In this document: piece by piece, positions 1 through 10,984 of the stretch
Layout: each line of letters opens with the position of its first letter
Position numbering within the stretch: position 1 is the stretch's first letter
NCBI GenBank assembly: GCA_020205615.1
Contig: CM035160.1
Location: forward strand, 10,453,821-10,517,820
Length of the DNA stretch: 64,000 nt
Direction: 5' to 3'
Source of the DNA: Panax quinquefolius
Lineage: Eukaryota > Streptophyta > Magnoliopsida > Apiales > Araliaceae
Program-made: the position numbers and the translations under genes
Notes under the pieces: model-generated
Database searches by the model: none
What the model was told of the DNA's origin: nothing
The model's input: only the letters and a program-made list of their open reading frames with translations

Positions 1-479
1 TATTTGTGTATTCATTAATGGTCATGATCATGCCAACAATCGTCCCACCAATGCACTACTACCAATCGAGGATTTTTATCAAATCATTTGTAACATTACT
101 ACCATGATTACATCAATAGTCTCTCGGTCATAATCATACCAAGTCCATCTACGCACTACAAAGCATGTATGACTTTCAACATAATATAAAATACGAGGAT
201 GATGACAATGATATAAGAATTCAATAAAACAAGTTCAAGAATTATTTTATCCAGAATTATTAACGTCCAAATTAGTAAAATTCAAGAATGATCGTAAGAA
301 TATTTCCATGAAAAGATATCGATGAAACGCAAATATCAAGGATATTCTACTAATTTCATGGAGTATAGAAGTCAAAGTTTTAACCAACTGGGTATAATAA
401 AGAATGGAATAACAAAAGAAATCACCACGCATGCGATTGCATGTGATGCATTAAAGTTATTCCAACAGTAATAATAATA

Positions 480-800
480 ACTAAACCAATGTCGTGTGAA
501 ATTCACACCGATGTGATGTTCCAATGTAATAATAAAGATGGAACCAGATCCTGTAAAACACACGATAGATATTCCAATGTATCAATAAAGATTTTAACCA
601 GTCCGGTGTAAAAACACATGCATTTGGATGTTCCAACAGTAATAATAAAGATTTTAACCAGTCCCAGGTGTAAAACACACGCATGTGATGTTCCAAATGT
701 AATAATAATAAAGATTTTAACCAGTCCTGTGTAAAACACATGCATGTGATGTTCCAAATGTAATAATAGAAGAATGTCACCAAGTATAGGTAAACCACAG
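480..800 (-). repeat. about 58-bp tandem repeat in the transcribed part of K
   Basis: Roughly five diverged units each contain an AATAATAAAGATTTTAACC-like core, an ACCAGTC-type box, TGTAAAACACA, CATGTGATGTTCC and a spacer. The same array occurs at the same place in other alpha LTRs (3290-3500, 9110-9310, 41045-41345, 50970-51220). It lies downstream of the TATA box in sense orientation, so it would be in the transcript. Long open frames here come from the lack of stops in the unit, not from a protein. Confidence 0.8.
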
Positions 801-1164
801 ATACAAAAGTTATTCCAATGTAATAATAAGCAATGGAATAACAATAGTTCTCTCATGAATAAGAAAGAATAACACCCCTTACTTTTGGTAGAGATTGAAT
901 ACCGCAAAGAGGTAAAGTAACAAAATACTCTTCTTCTTTCTCTTATTCTTTCTATACTTTCTCTCTATAGCTTGAATGAATTTGTGAAAAATAATGAAGC
1001 CCTGCAGACCTCTATTTATAGAAGATTTCTAGCTTAAGACTGCCAGTGAAAAGGCAAGTGGCTCGACGACTAATGATGTGAAAAGAAAAGTGGTTCGACG
1101 CCTCAGAATATGAAAAACGACAAGTTGGTTCGACGCTCAGAATGTGAAACGACAAAGTGGTTCG

Positions 1165-1335
1165 ACGTCCAGTAAAGGTAATTACTATTAACGAAGGTAA
1201 ATACTATCGACGAAGATAAATACTATCGACAAGGGTAATTACTATCGATTTAAGGTAATTACTATCGACGGTAAGGTAAATACTATCGATTTAAGGTAAT
1301 TACTATTCACAAAGGTAATTACTATCGACGAAGAG
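1165..1335 (-). repeat. about 20-bp tandem repeat upstream of the K TATA box
   Basis: Repeated GGTAATTACTATCGACGAA-like units (about eight, some reading GGTAAATACTATCGA) lie between the TATA box (1012-1020) and the sense LTR start. This is a promoter-proximal U3 position. The same module is found in N2 (32815-32960) but not in A or N1. Confidence 0.8.
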
Positions 1336-1942
1336 ACTCTTAGATGATGACATACGAGCCCCCATAAAATAATCAAACTTACCACAAATCATAACACATA
1401 TTTAATCTTTCAACAATTATTAATCATTTATAACTTGTCGCCTCAATTATTGATTTAATACTATAACATATTATACGATGATACCGTGACAATAATTGAA
1501 TCAATAATATAAGAGATATGATGCAAATTAATTATCAGAGTAATAATTGAAAGCATACCGAAAGTGACTTCTCACGTAAGCATCAATAATCAATACCGTG
1601 TGTGCTACTATGCAACCACGCGTATTATCGCATTTTTACCACCGGTAGTTCAACAGCTTTAATTCAGAATACACCTCCGCCGTTATTTTTATAAAATATT
1701 TTGTCGCTTTCAATCCGATAATAATTTCGCTTGTGGTCCACCAATGATTGAGTCGTTGTATTTAATATTCCTAAAAAGAATATTCCCTAACCAAACGCTA
1801 ATATTTTATAACAACTTGCATACTTTGCAAAATTTATAAATATTACCCACAATAATAACATTATATCAAATTTATTCCATAATATTCAAAAATAATATTT
1901 ATAGAAAAATTCATCTTTATTTATAAAAGTTGGGGTCTTACA

Positions 1943-2201
1943 CAAACTCTTGAAGATTTATTAAGACTGTGTCCTGACTTTCAAGCGGCGCTTGGGATAA
2001 GTATTTACCATCGGTGGAATTCTCCTACAACAACAACGCTTATCGCAAGTATAAAGTGTGGCTCCATTCAAGCATTATATGGACGAAAAAATGTCGCTTC
2101 CAATATGTTGGGATGAGGTGGGTGAAGCAACATTGTTGGGACCCGAATTAGTACGTATGACTCACCGAAAAGATCCAAATGATTCGATTAACGATACAAA
2201 C
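1943..2201 (+). pseudogene. G: Tekay-type integrase fragment, upstream piece
   Basis: This piece encodes the end of the integrase catalytic core and the start of the C-terminal region. Recognisable are the stretch after the catalytic Glu ([12 protein letters not shown]), a frameshifted YNNSY-like piece, then [31 protein letters not shown] (about 2061-2150) and an [14 protein letters not shown] helix running into the insertion point. It continues at 10454 after removal of N1: the codons on the two sides join in register around the CAAAC target duplication (2197-2201 and 10449-10453). Frameshifts and the two insertions make it non-functional. The 5' half of G lies left of the window. Confidence 0.85.
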
Positions 2202-4643
2202 CGTGACGCCTCAAAAATTAGGTATACGCCACCCATCTTGGGTCGCCACTTACATGGCAGACATAAATTCAAATACAAACTTAATTATACATCCGTCGTG
2301 TAACATATACACAATACATAAACCGAGAGTTTCTAATAGAATATTGTCATTTAGACAATATCCATACTCAAGGAGTCCTCATTACATTTATTGTCACACT
2401 ATTTAATGTAATAAAGTGAGGACTACTAATGCTATCTTCTTGACCATCACTCTTTTCCCCGACTCGTCCCCAAATTTATATTCTCATTTCCTCAAGAGAA
2501 CAAAGGAAAGAAAGGGTGAGCTCAACTAGCCCAAAGAAGAAATATTATGACTAAGATAATGCAAAATAAATTATCATTAGCCTTCAACAAAGTTAAACCG
2601 ATAAAATACAATAGATAACCAGCTTTAATCAAGCGTGAATGTGCAATCCATTAAAAGAGTCAAGTAGAAAATAAAGTCTACTATCTTTTAGGTTTTAAAA
2701 GGTTTTCATCAATTTTTATCACTAAGACTCAGCTTTAATGAATAAACCAAAATATCTAATCATCCCTCTCGTACTACACGGCCAAAGGATTTTCATCAAA
2801 TTATCAATGGTCATGACTATATCGAATCACCCCCGGTCATAATCATACCAAAACTATCCATCAACGCATTACAAAGCCACCGAGTACTTTTGTCACATCA
2901 TTTATATCAAGCCATAATTATACCGAATGAACCCCGTCATAATCATACTAAGTTCATCTATGCACGTAAGCCAAAGATAACTTTCAACATAATATAAAAT
3001 ACGAGGATGATGACAATGATATAAGAATTCAATAAAACAAGTTCAAGAATTAATTTCTCCAGGATTTATTAACGCCCAAATTGTCAACAAGATACTGCTT
3101 TTGTAGAGTAAAATTCAAGAATGATCGTAAGAATATTTCCATGAAAAGATATCGGATGAAACGCAAATATCAAGGATATTCTACTAATTTCATGGAGTAT
3201 AGAAGTCAAAGTTTTAACCAACCGGGTATAATAAATAATGGAATAACAAAAAAATCACCACGCACGCAGATTGCAGATGTATGTGTTATTCCAATATAAT
3301 AATAATAATCTAACCAGTCGTGAAATTCACACCGACAAGATGATCCAACAAAATAATAAATGCTCAATAATAATAAACAATGGAACCAGTCCCAGATAAA
3401 ACACACGTATATGATATTCCAAATGTAATAATAAATGCGAAATAATAAACAATGGAACTGTGTCCCTAAAAAACACATGTATGTGATATTCCAAATGTAA
3501 TAATAAAGAATGGAATAATGTAAGAAGATCACCAAGTATAGGGAATTCCGCTTATACAAAGTTATTCCAATGTAATAAATAAGAATGGAATAATATAAGG
3601 ATTTCACCAAGTATAGGGTATGCCACAGATACAAAGTTATGTATAGGTATGCCACTTTTACAAAAGTTATTCCAATGTAATAATAATGAATGGAATAATG
3701 TAAGTTCTTCTTCATGAATAAGAAAGAATAACACCCTTTACGGTACAACAAAATAATATCCCTTACCTTAGAAGAACCGAATATCAAAAAAGTGAAGTAA
3801 GTATCACTTTTCTTCTTTCTCTATATATTTTCTCTATAGCTTCTCTCTATAATTTCTCTCTAGAGTTTCAAAGAATTGTAAGAAAATAATGAAGGAATGA
3901 GCTTCTATTTATAGAAAAATAGAATGCATAGTAATTAATCCATGAACTATCTGTAGATTGATTTATTTTAATCTGACTATCCATATTTAAAGCAAAAATC
4001 TTTTAAATAAAATATCATATATTATATTTATATAAAAACATTTTACTATGCAAACACTATACTATGCAAAATACTATGCAAAACACTATGCACTATGCAT
4101 AATAAAATATAATATATTCTATTTATGTAATAACTTTAATAAAGTATTCGCTTTATATAAAAGATGTTTCGCTTTTATTACGCTAATAATACTTTAATAA
4201 AATAAAACGCCATTATCGCTATAATAATTCATATTATTAATCGACAATAATGGAATCAAACCGAGTGACTTCACATAAAGATCAATAATCAATACCGCAG
4301 TGCTACTATGCAACCACACGACATCGCATTTTTTTACTACCGAGTAGTTCAACAAGATTCACGTAAAAAACTTCCGCCGTTATTTCAATAAAATATTTTT
4401 GTCGCTTTCTCAATCCGACAATAATTTCATTGTGGGGTCCACCAATGATTGAGCCATTGTACTAATATTCCCCGCTAAACCGAATATTCCCCACCAATCG
4501 AATATAATATAACCACTTGCGATACTTTGCAAAATTTATAAATACTACCCACAACTATAATATTATCTCAAATTCACACCATAATATTAAAAAAATTATT
4601 TCGACAAAATTTAAATCTTTATCGATAAAACTGGGGTCTCACA
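2202..4643 (-). repeat. N1 3' LTR (left)
   Basis: The left boundary reads CGTGACGCC (family consensus TGTGACGCC) and the right boundary GGTCTCACA, next to the PPT. A TATA box (complement of CTATTTATA) is at 3905-3913. Upstream of it in sense, at 4043-4101, lie several copies of ACTATGCA(A)AACACT. The 58-bp R/U5 array is at about 3290-3500. Confidence 0.9.
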
Positions 4644-4658
4644 ATCTCCTCCTTATGG
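4644..4658 (-). other. N1 polypurine tract
   Basis: On the plus strand this reads ATCTCCTCCTTATGG, whose complement is purine-rich (AAGGAGGAGAT) and directly abuts the 3' LTR. It is the plus-strand primer position of the element. The adjoining TTATGGAATTTC matches the conserved pol stop region of the autonomous relatives. Confidence 0.75.
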
Positions 4659-5580
4659 AATTTCTCTCAAATTAGGGTACGACACACTAGTATGATAAGA
4701 GGTGAGGATACCTTGAATACCTTTATCGTTGAAAACATTAAATTCATCTTTTGCAATCCTACCAAAGATATTCATTAACAATTCATCTTTGCATTACAGC
4801 CAAAGATATACAACCAGAAACCAATAATGCCGAGACTCAGCTTTAATAAGTATCACGACCACGAATTATCTATGCACCATCGCCCAGGATATTCGTGTTT
4901 TCAATTACTACCATGATTATACCGAATAATCCTCGGTCATAATCATACCAAGTCTATCAATGCACTACTACCAAAGATGACTTTTTACCACATCCATGAA
5001 TTAATATTTCATCACGAGACTCACCAATAATTAATCTATATCATCAAATCATCCCCGCACTACGTGCCCAAGGATATTCATTAAGATCACGACCACGAAT
5101 TATCCATGCACTACTACCAAAGATAATCGTATATTCATTAAGATTACGCACCACCAAATTATCCATGCACTACTACCAAAGATAATCGTGTATTCATTAA
5201 GATCACGACCACAAATTATCCATGCACTACTACCAAAGATAATCGTATTCATTAAGATCACGCACCACAAATTATCCATGCACTACTACCAAAGATAATC
5301 GTATTCATTAGTATCACGACCACACAAATTATCCATGCACTACTACCAAAGATAATCGTGTATTCATTAAGATCACGACCACAAAAATTATCCATGCACT
5401 ACTACCAAAGATAATCGTGTATTCATTAAGATCACGACCACAAATTATCCATGCACTACTACCAAAGATAATCGTGTTTTCAATTACTACTATGATTATA
5501 CCGAACAATCCCTCGTCATAATCATACCAAGTCCATCTATGCACCACAAAACCACGATGACTTTCAACATAATATAAACA
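4659..5580 (-). repeat. N1 internal tandem-repeat block replacing integrase/RT
   Basis: After about 80 bases of chromodomain remnant the sequence becomes LTR-like and repetitive. Between about 5085 and 5490 there are seven units of about 57 bp built on CCATGCACTACTACCAAAG, then ATAATCGTGTATTCATTA and a GATCACGACCACAAATT spacer. The preceding stretch (4740-5080) holds CATCTTTGCA / CCAAAGATAT motifs like those in the beta LTRs. No coding potential is visible. The equivalent block in N2 (33740-34400) has fewer units. Confidence 0.8.
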
Positions 5581-6790
5581 CGAGGATAAGGATATAAAGA
5601 ATCAATCAAATGAGATAAAGGATAAATATTAAACATTTATAATATAATTTATCCAGATTCAAGAATATCCCCATGTTATCAATCACTTAATAATCTCATA
5701 ATCTAATATCATTAATATTATAACAATATTTTAATCACTTCTTAAATTTATAAATAATTTATCTCAATTGTTTACGCTTTACCATATAATGCATTTAATC
5801 ATTCAAAAATGCCATACTCATAAGATATCATCACCAATTATCAAATCCCTCATTAAAAAAATATGCATATACTCTATATAGGATTCTCTAGCCATAAAAT
5901 CCTATTTCCAACTTTGTTACTTCACATAACATATTTAACTCATATGTTCAGAATTAAACTATTTTCATGAAAAATACCAAATCAGTCCCAAAAATATTTT
6001 TTTTCTGGGATTTAGCATAATATAGTCCCATAATGAAAATATATTTTTCTCGGAATTATTAAAATTCATTTACTATTTTTCAAAAATCAATTTCTAATTA
6101 ATTCCTTAAGAAATTAGCTACCTCAAGTTTAACTCCAAAAATTCCCAAATCTTGGCAGGACCTTACACATGTTAATGTGAGCCTCCAGCTTAAAATTTCA
6201 TGGTCATCTGAGTTATAGAACTCCCAATATATCATTTTTTTCGTTGAAAAACCTAAATATTGAAATAGTCATAACTTGCTCATTTTAAGTCGTAATGAGC
6301 TCATTTTTGGACAGGAGTTACTTTATACCATATACTTTCATTTCCCAAAAGGCTAGAATTTTTCTCATAATTTAAGTGGCCGAAACAGCCCTCTAAAATC
6401 ATGGCAGCAAGAATTTTTTCGATTTTTTGCAGCTTTGCACTCCTTTGCTAAAATCAGTCCACACAAAAATCTACAACACCTTTTCCAGTAATTCCACTTG
6501 GATTAGTTAGGTAACTCATAGATCTAACTCTAGGACTTGACCAAATTCAAAAATTCAAAATACAATAGGAGATATGGTCAATTGAATTTCATGTTACATT
6601 TTTCACCAAAATCTGATTTTCAACTCTTTGTGATTTCTAAGAAACTTTCATGTTTTCACATAATAACCAACATAACTCATCATAACACTTACTAATACTT
6701 TATATACCCATGATTTTCATTAGTCCAATGCTTTTATTATGACTTTCATCATAATCCTCGTAAATGCATCCTTTTAGTCAAGAAATATTC
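5581..6790 (-). other. N1 internal non-coding filler
   Basis: This is AT-rich sequence with no convincing ORF on either strand and no protein domain I recognise. It is present almost unchanged in N2 (34420-35630), including TTTTCTGGGATTTAGCATAA and CAGGACCTTACACATGTTAA stretches, so it belongs to the element and is not a private insertion. It occupies the place where RT, RNase H and integrase stand in A and I. Its origin is unknown. Confidence 0.6.
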
Positions 6791-7860
6791 GAGGGTTTAA
6801 GAAATGGGTTTTTTAGATCGGGTCAATACAAAATTCGATTTCACGCCTAGGTAGGCTAGAAATCTTCAAGAATACGCCAAGAAATTTATTAATGATAGAA
6901 ATATCATTCAAAATCATATTTCGTCCAAGACTTGAATAAGACGTCACATTAATACCAACTGTGACTTCTATCCCTTAACCCGGATAAAGACCTCACAATG
7001 ATACCTATCAACTCGCCATCTTCAAATCACGACGTCGCCACGTAAAGTCCGGCTTCGGTGCATTCCACACAAGGAAGTTAACAACGAAAGGATCGGGCTT
7101 TTAATTATGGCTTGATATAACAAAGGATTAACTTTAGGGCTTGGTTACTTTGAATTCAGATAACAGTTGGTTATGAATATAAAAGCTAACAACCTTACGA
7201 AAAGCATGATGAGTAGTTAACCAATTGATTCCTAAAATCACATCAAAGGCAAGTATTTTCAAAAAGATAAGATCGACAGTAACGTGAAAGTATTTATTTG
7301 AATCAAACAAGATTTAAAAATAGTAATGAACGAAGGCTCCTACTAACGGTTTCAACCAATAAGTCAAAGTCTAACTTCTCCTGAGTCAAATTTAAACGCT
7401 GAACGCAAGCAAGAGAGATAAAATAATGGGTAGAACCGGTATCTTATAAGGTATAGACTTCATAATTTATAATTAACTAACTCGTGCTAACTTCGTTCGG
7501 TTACTCGCTTTTGAGAAGTCATGAAAATGCACTTCCTAAAACCAACGACTTTGTTTTGTCCATATCCACCTTTGGTGCCACCGTCCCAACCTAGACTTCG
7601 ACTTTGGTGCACAACAAAATTGGGCTAAATGACCTTCTTTCTTGCAATTTCCACTTCTATTATCTTTGCCATGATTACCAATCAAGTGGTTACCATTTTT
7701 GGCATGATAATTTCCCCACGATTGTTATCATTATTCGATAAATCGCTGCCACCAAGATGATTATTATCGTCGTTGTTGGTCGTTACCTTTTGTTTGAAAT
7801 CAATCAACACTCTCATGTGCTTCATTGCTTATCTCAACATTTTCGGATGCCATTCTCAAA
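6791..7860 (-). pseudogene. N1 gag-protease remnant with capsid deleted
   Basis: Read leftward from 7855, the frame starts MASENVEISN, matching the gag start of A (MTSENVENSN). It then jumps after about 20 residues to an Asn-rich tail and a CCHC-type knuckle in which the first Cys is Ser (SGNCKKEGHLAQFC, about 7600-7655). The whole capsid region is therefore missing. Protease follows: the catalytic triplet DTG is intact at 7435-7443 (DTGSTHYF) but preceded by a stop. The flap/ISLKILAFDVI and IDWL-like region is at about 7200-7300. The stretch at 6800-6900 matches the linker before RT in I (about 23040-23110). Several stops and frame changes rule out a functional product. It is homologous to gag-PR of I and A, more diverged than these are from each other. 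Confidence 0.75.
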
Positions 7861-8023
7861 CACCGCCACAAAACAAGGGTTAATTAACATATCACATATT
7901 ATCCCTATACTCTAATCGACCAATTAAATACCAAATAAATTTAGGTAGGTCATACTAAATGAAGGAATTCCCTGCCTCTCCTCCTAGTTCTTATCTCACA
8001 TCTCACCAGGATCATATCCCTAA

Positions 8024-8036
8024 GCTCGATACCAAC
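8024..8036 (-). other. N1 primer-binding site
   Basis: GCTCGATACCAAC is the complement of a TGGTATCGAGC primer-binding site, the usual plant initiator tRNA-Met type, lying immediately inside the right LTR. It fixes the minus orientation. Confidence 0.85.
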
Positions 8037-10448
8037 CGTGACGCCCCAAAATTAGGTATACGCCACCCATCTTGGGTCGCCACTTACACGGTACATAAAT
8101 TCAAATACAAACTTAATTATACATCCGTCAGGTAACATACGACAATACATAAACCGAGAGTTCTAATAGAATATTGTCATTTAGACAATATCCATACTCA
8201 AGGAGTCCTCATTACATTTATTGTCACACTATTTAATGTATAGTGAGGACTACTAATGCTATCTTCTGGACCATCACTCTTTTCCCCGACTCGTCCCAAA
8301 TATATTCTCATTTCCTCAAGAGAACAAAGGAAAGAAAGGGTGAGCTCAACTAGCCCAAAGAAGAAATATTATGACTAAGATAATGCGTAATAAATTATCA
8401 TTAGCCTTCAACAATGTTAAACCGATAAAATACAATAGACAACCATTAATCAGCTTGAATATGCAATCCATTAAAAGAGTCAAGTAGAAAATAAATTCTA
8501 CTATCTTTTAGGTTTTAAAAGGTTTTCATCAATTTTATCACTAAGACTCAGCTTTAATGAATAAACCACAATATCTAATCATCCTCGCATTACTTGGCCA
8601 AGGATTTTCATCAAATTATCAATGGTCATGACTATACCGAATCACCCCGGTCATAATCATACCAAAACTATCCATCAACGCATTACAGCCAATCGAGGAC
8701 TTTTGTCACATCATTTATATCAAGCCATAATTATACCGAATGAACCCTGGTCATAATCATACTAAGTTCATCTATGCACGTAAGCCAAAGATAACTTTCA
8801 ACATAATATAAACATGAGGATGATGACAATGATATAAGAATTCAATAAAACAAGTTCAAGAATTAATTTCTCCAGGATTTATTAACGCCCAAATTGTCAA
8901 CAAGATATCTGCTTTTGTAGAGTAAAATTCAAGAATGATCGTAAGAATATTTCCATGAAAAGATACTGGATGAAACGCAAATATTAATGATATTCTACTA
9001 ATTTCATGGAGTATAGAAGTCAAAGTTTTAACCAACCGGGTATAATAAATAATGGAATAACAAAAGAAATCACCACGCATGCGGTATCAGATAGATACGT
9101 TATTCCAACATAATAATAATAATCTAACCAGTCGTGAAATTCACAATCGGCGGATGATCCAATGTAATAATAAATGTCAATAATAATAAACAATGGAACC
9201 AGTCCTGTAAAACACACGTATACGATATTCCAAATGTAATAATAAATGCGAAATAATAAACAATGGAACCAGTCCTGTAAAACACACGTATGCATGTGAT
9301 ATTCCATCGTAATAATAAAGAATGGAATAATGTAAGAAGATCACCAAGTATAGGGATTCCACAGATACAAAGTATTCCAATGTAATAATATAAGAATTTC
9401 ACCAAGTATAGGGTATCACCAAGTATACAATATAAAGTTATGTATAGGGTATGCCACTTTTTACAAAAGTATTCCAATGTAATAATAAATGAATGGAATA
9501 ATGTAAGTTCTCTTCATGAATAAGAAAGAATAACACCCCTTACGGCACAACAAATAATATCCCTTACCTTAAAGAACCGAATATCAAAAAGTGAAGTAGC
9601 GTATACTTTTCTTCTTTCTCTCTATATATTTTCTCTCTATAGCTTCTCTCTACAATTTCTCTCTCTGTAGTTTCAAAGTGAATTCGTAAGAAAATAATGA
9701 AGGAATGAGCTTCTATTTATAGGAAAATAGAATGCATAGTAATTAATCCATGAACTATCCCGTATTGATTTACTTTAATCTGACTATCCATATTTAAAGC
9801 AAAATCTTTTAAATAAAATATCATATATTCTATTTATATAAAAACATTTTACTATGCAAACACTATGCAACACTATATGCAAAACACTACGCAACACTAT
9901 GCATAATAAAATATAATATATTCTATTTATGTAATAACTTTAATAAAGTATTCTGCTTTATATAAAGATGTTTCGCTTTTATTACGCTAATAATACTAAT
10001 AAAACAAAACGTCATTATCGCTATAATAATTCATATTATTAATCGACAATAATGGAATCAAACCGAGTGACTTCTCACATAAGCATCAATAATCAATATC
10101 GTGTGCTACTATGCAACCACATCGACATCGCATTTTTTACTACCGAGTAGTTCAACAAGATCCACGGAAAACTTCCGCCATTATTTCAATAAAATATTTT
10201 TGTCGCTTTTCTCAATCCGACAATAATTTCGCTAGGGTCCCACCAATGATTGAGCTAGTTAGACGAATATTCCCTCGCTAAACCGAATATTCCCCACCAA
10301 TCGAATATAATATAACCACTTGATACTTTTGCAAAATTTATAAATACTACCCACAACTATAATATTATCTCAAATTCACACCATAATATTAAAAAAAAAA
10401 TTATTTCAACAAAATTTAAATCTTTATTGATAAAATCTGGGTCTCACA
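8037..10448 (-). repeat. N1 5' LTR (right)
   Basis: It starts CGTGACGCCCC next to the PBS and ends GTCTCACA before the CAAAC duplication. It is collinear with 2202-4643 and differs mainly by short indels. The 58-bp R/U5 array is at about 9110-9310 and the U3 GCATAGTG-type array at about 9845-9905. Confidence 0.9.
9713..9721 (-). promoter_or_regulatory. TATA box of the N1 5' LTR
   Basis: The complement of CTATTTATA gives TATAAATAG, followed in sense by an AAGCTCATTCCTTCATT-like start region shared with A. It is the best candidate for the core promoter driving N1 transcription leftward. Confidence 0.6.
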
Positions 10449-10453
10449 CAAAC

Positions 10454-10972
10454 CAAGACAAGATCGATAAAAAGAGTTATGCGGATCTTCATCGAAAGGA
10501 CGTGGAATTTAGTATAGGGGATCATGTATTGTCATGAGTTGCTCCACGGAAGGGAGTTACAAGATTTGGGAAGAGAGAAAACTCAATCCACGATTTATCG
10601 GTCCATTTCAAATTCTCGACCGAGTAGGAAATGTAGCCTTATAGACTTGCAAGTTACCTCCTAGTATGTCTCATGTCCATAATGTGTTTCATATCCGTAT
10701 TAAATAAATATGTGAAAGACCCGAACCACGCTTATAGAGTTAGAATCTGGATGAGATAGTCAAAGACTTTACGTATGAGGAGGTACTGTCAAGATCTTGG
10801 ATAAGAAGGAGCATGTCTTACGCCAAGAAAGGTCATACCACAAGTTAAAGTTCGTGGAGGAATCATGCTATAGAGGAAAATGACCGAATCGGAAACGGAA
10901 ATGAAAGCGAGGTATCCTCACCTATTCGAAACACCAGTACGTATCGCCAATTTCGAGGACGAAATTTCATAA
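10454..10972 (+). pseudogene. G: integrase C-terminus and chromodomain, downstream piece
   Basis: This continues the frame broken at 2201. It reads [25 protein letters not shown] (with an in-frame stop nearby), the frameshifted [14 protein letters not shown] segment, a YVKDPNH motif at about 10710, and the chromodomain with VIPQVKV at about 10830 and an E-T-E-MKARYPHLFETPV stretch. It ends at TAA 10970-10972 after NFEDEIS, the same terminus as in A (49874-49876) and E. These features are typical of Tekay/Del chromovirus pol, where the chromodomain is thought to steer integration to heterochromatin. Multiple frameshifts make it a pseudogene. Confidence 0.85.
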
Positions 10973-10984
10973 GGAGAGGAGGTC
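10973..10984 (+). other. G polypurine tract
   Basis: GGAGAGGAGGTC directly precedes the 3' LTR and follows the pol stop by no bases, as in A. Confidence 0.75.

Larger units (their letters stand above)
1..1942 (-). mobile_element. K: alpha-type gypsy LTR, start cut by window edge
   Basis: This LTR reads on the minus strand. Its sense start (TGTAAGACCCC) is the complement of bases ending at 1942, and its sense end lies left of the window. Bases 1-150 match the complement of element A's LTR at about 41700-41830, which fixes the family. A TATA box (complement of CTATTTATA) lies at 1012-1020. The base after 1942 begins an integrase reading frame of G, so K sits inside G. It is either a solo LTR or the 5' LTR of a minus element extending left. 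The first five bases after it, CAAAC, are the expected target duplication; the left copy is outside the window. Confidence 0.85.
2202..10448 (-). mobile_element. N1: complete non-autonomous alpha-type gypsy element
   Basis: Two LTRs (2202-4643 and 8037-10448) enclose a 3.4-kb internal region with a polypurine tract (PPT) next to the left LTR and a tRNA-Met-type PBS next to the right LTR, so it reads on the minus strand. Identical 5-bp duplications CAAAC flank it (2197-2201, 10449-10453). The internal region keeps the end of pol, a piece of the protease-RT linker, protease and a gag with the capsid removed. RT, RNase H and integrase are missing, replaced by about 2 kb of tandem-repeat and non-coding sequence. 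N2 has the same layout, so this form was itself copied, presumably with proteins from an autonomous relative. Confidence 0.9.

Noticed and set aside
481..907. Overlapping minus-strand ORFs of 105 and 134 codons
   Set aside because: They are translations of the 58-bp LTR repeat in different frames, with no domain and with equivalents in every alpha LTR.
3206..3787. 193-codon ORF on the minus strand
   Set aside because: It lies wholly in the N1 LTR repeat array; the residues (Tyr/Ile/Leu runs) reflect the repeat, not a protein family.
5085..5490. CRISPR-like regular repeats
   Set aside because: The units are contiguous tandem copies without unique spacers, in a plant retrotransposon.
1..10448. 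K and N1 as one large element
   Set aside because: Integrase codons of G lie between them, and N1 has its own two LTRs and matching duplications.
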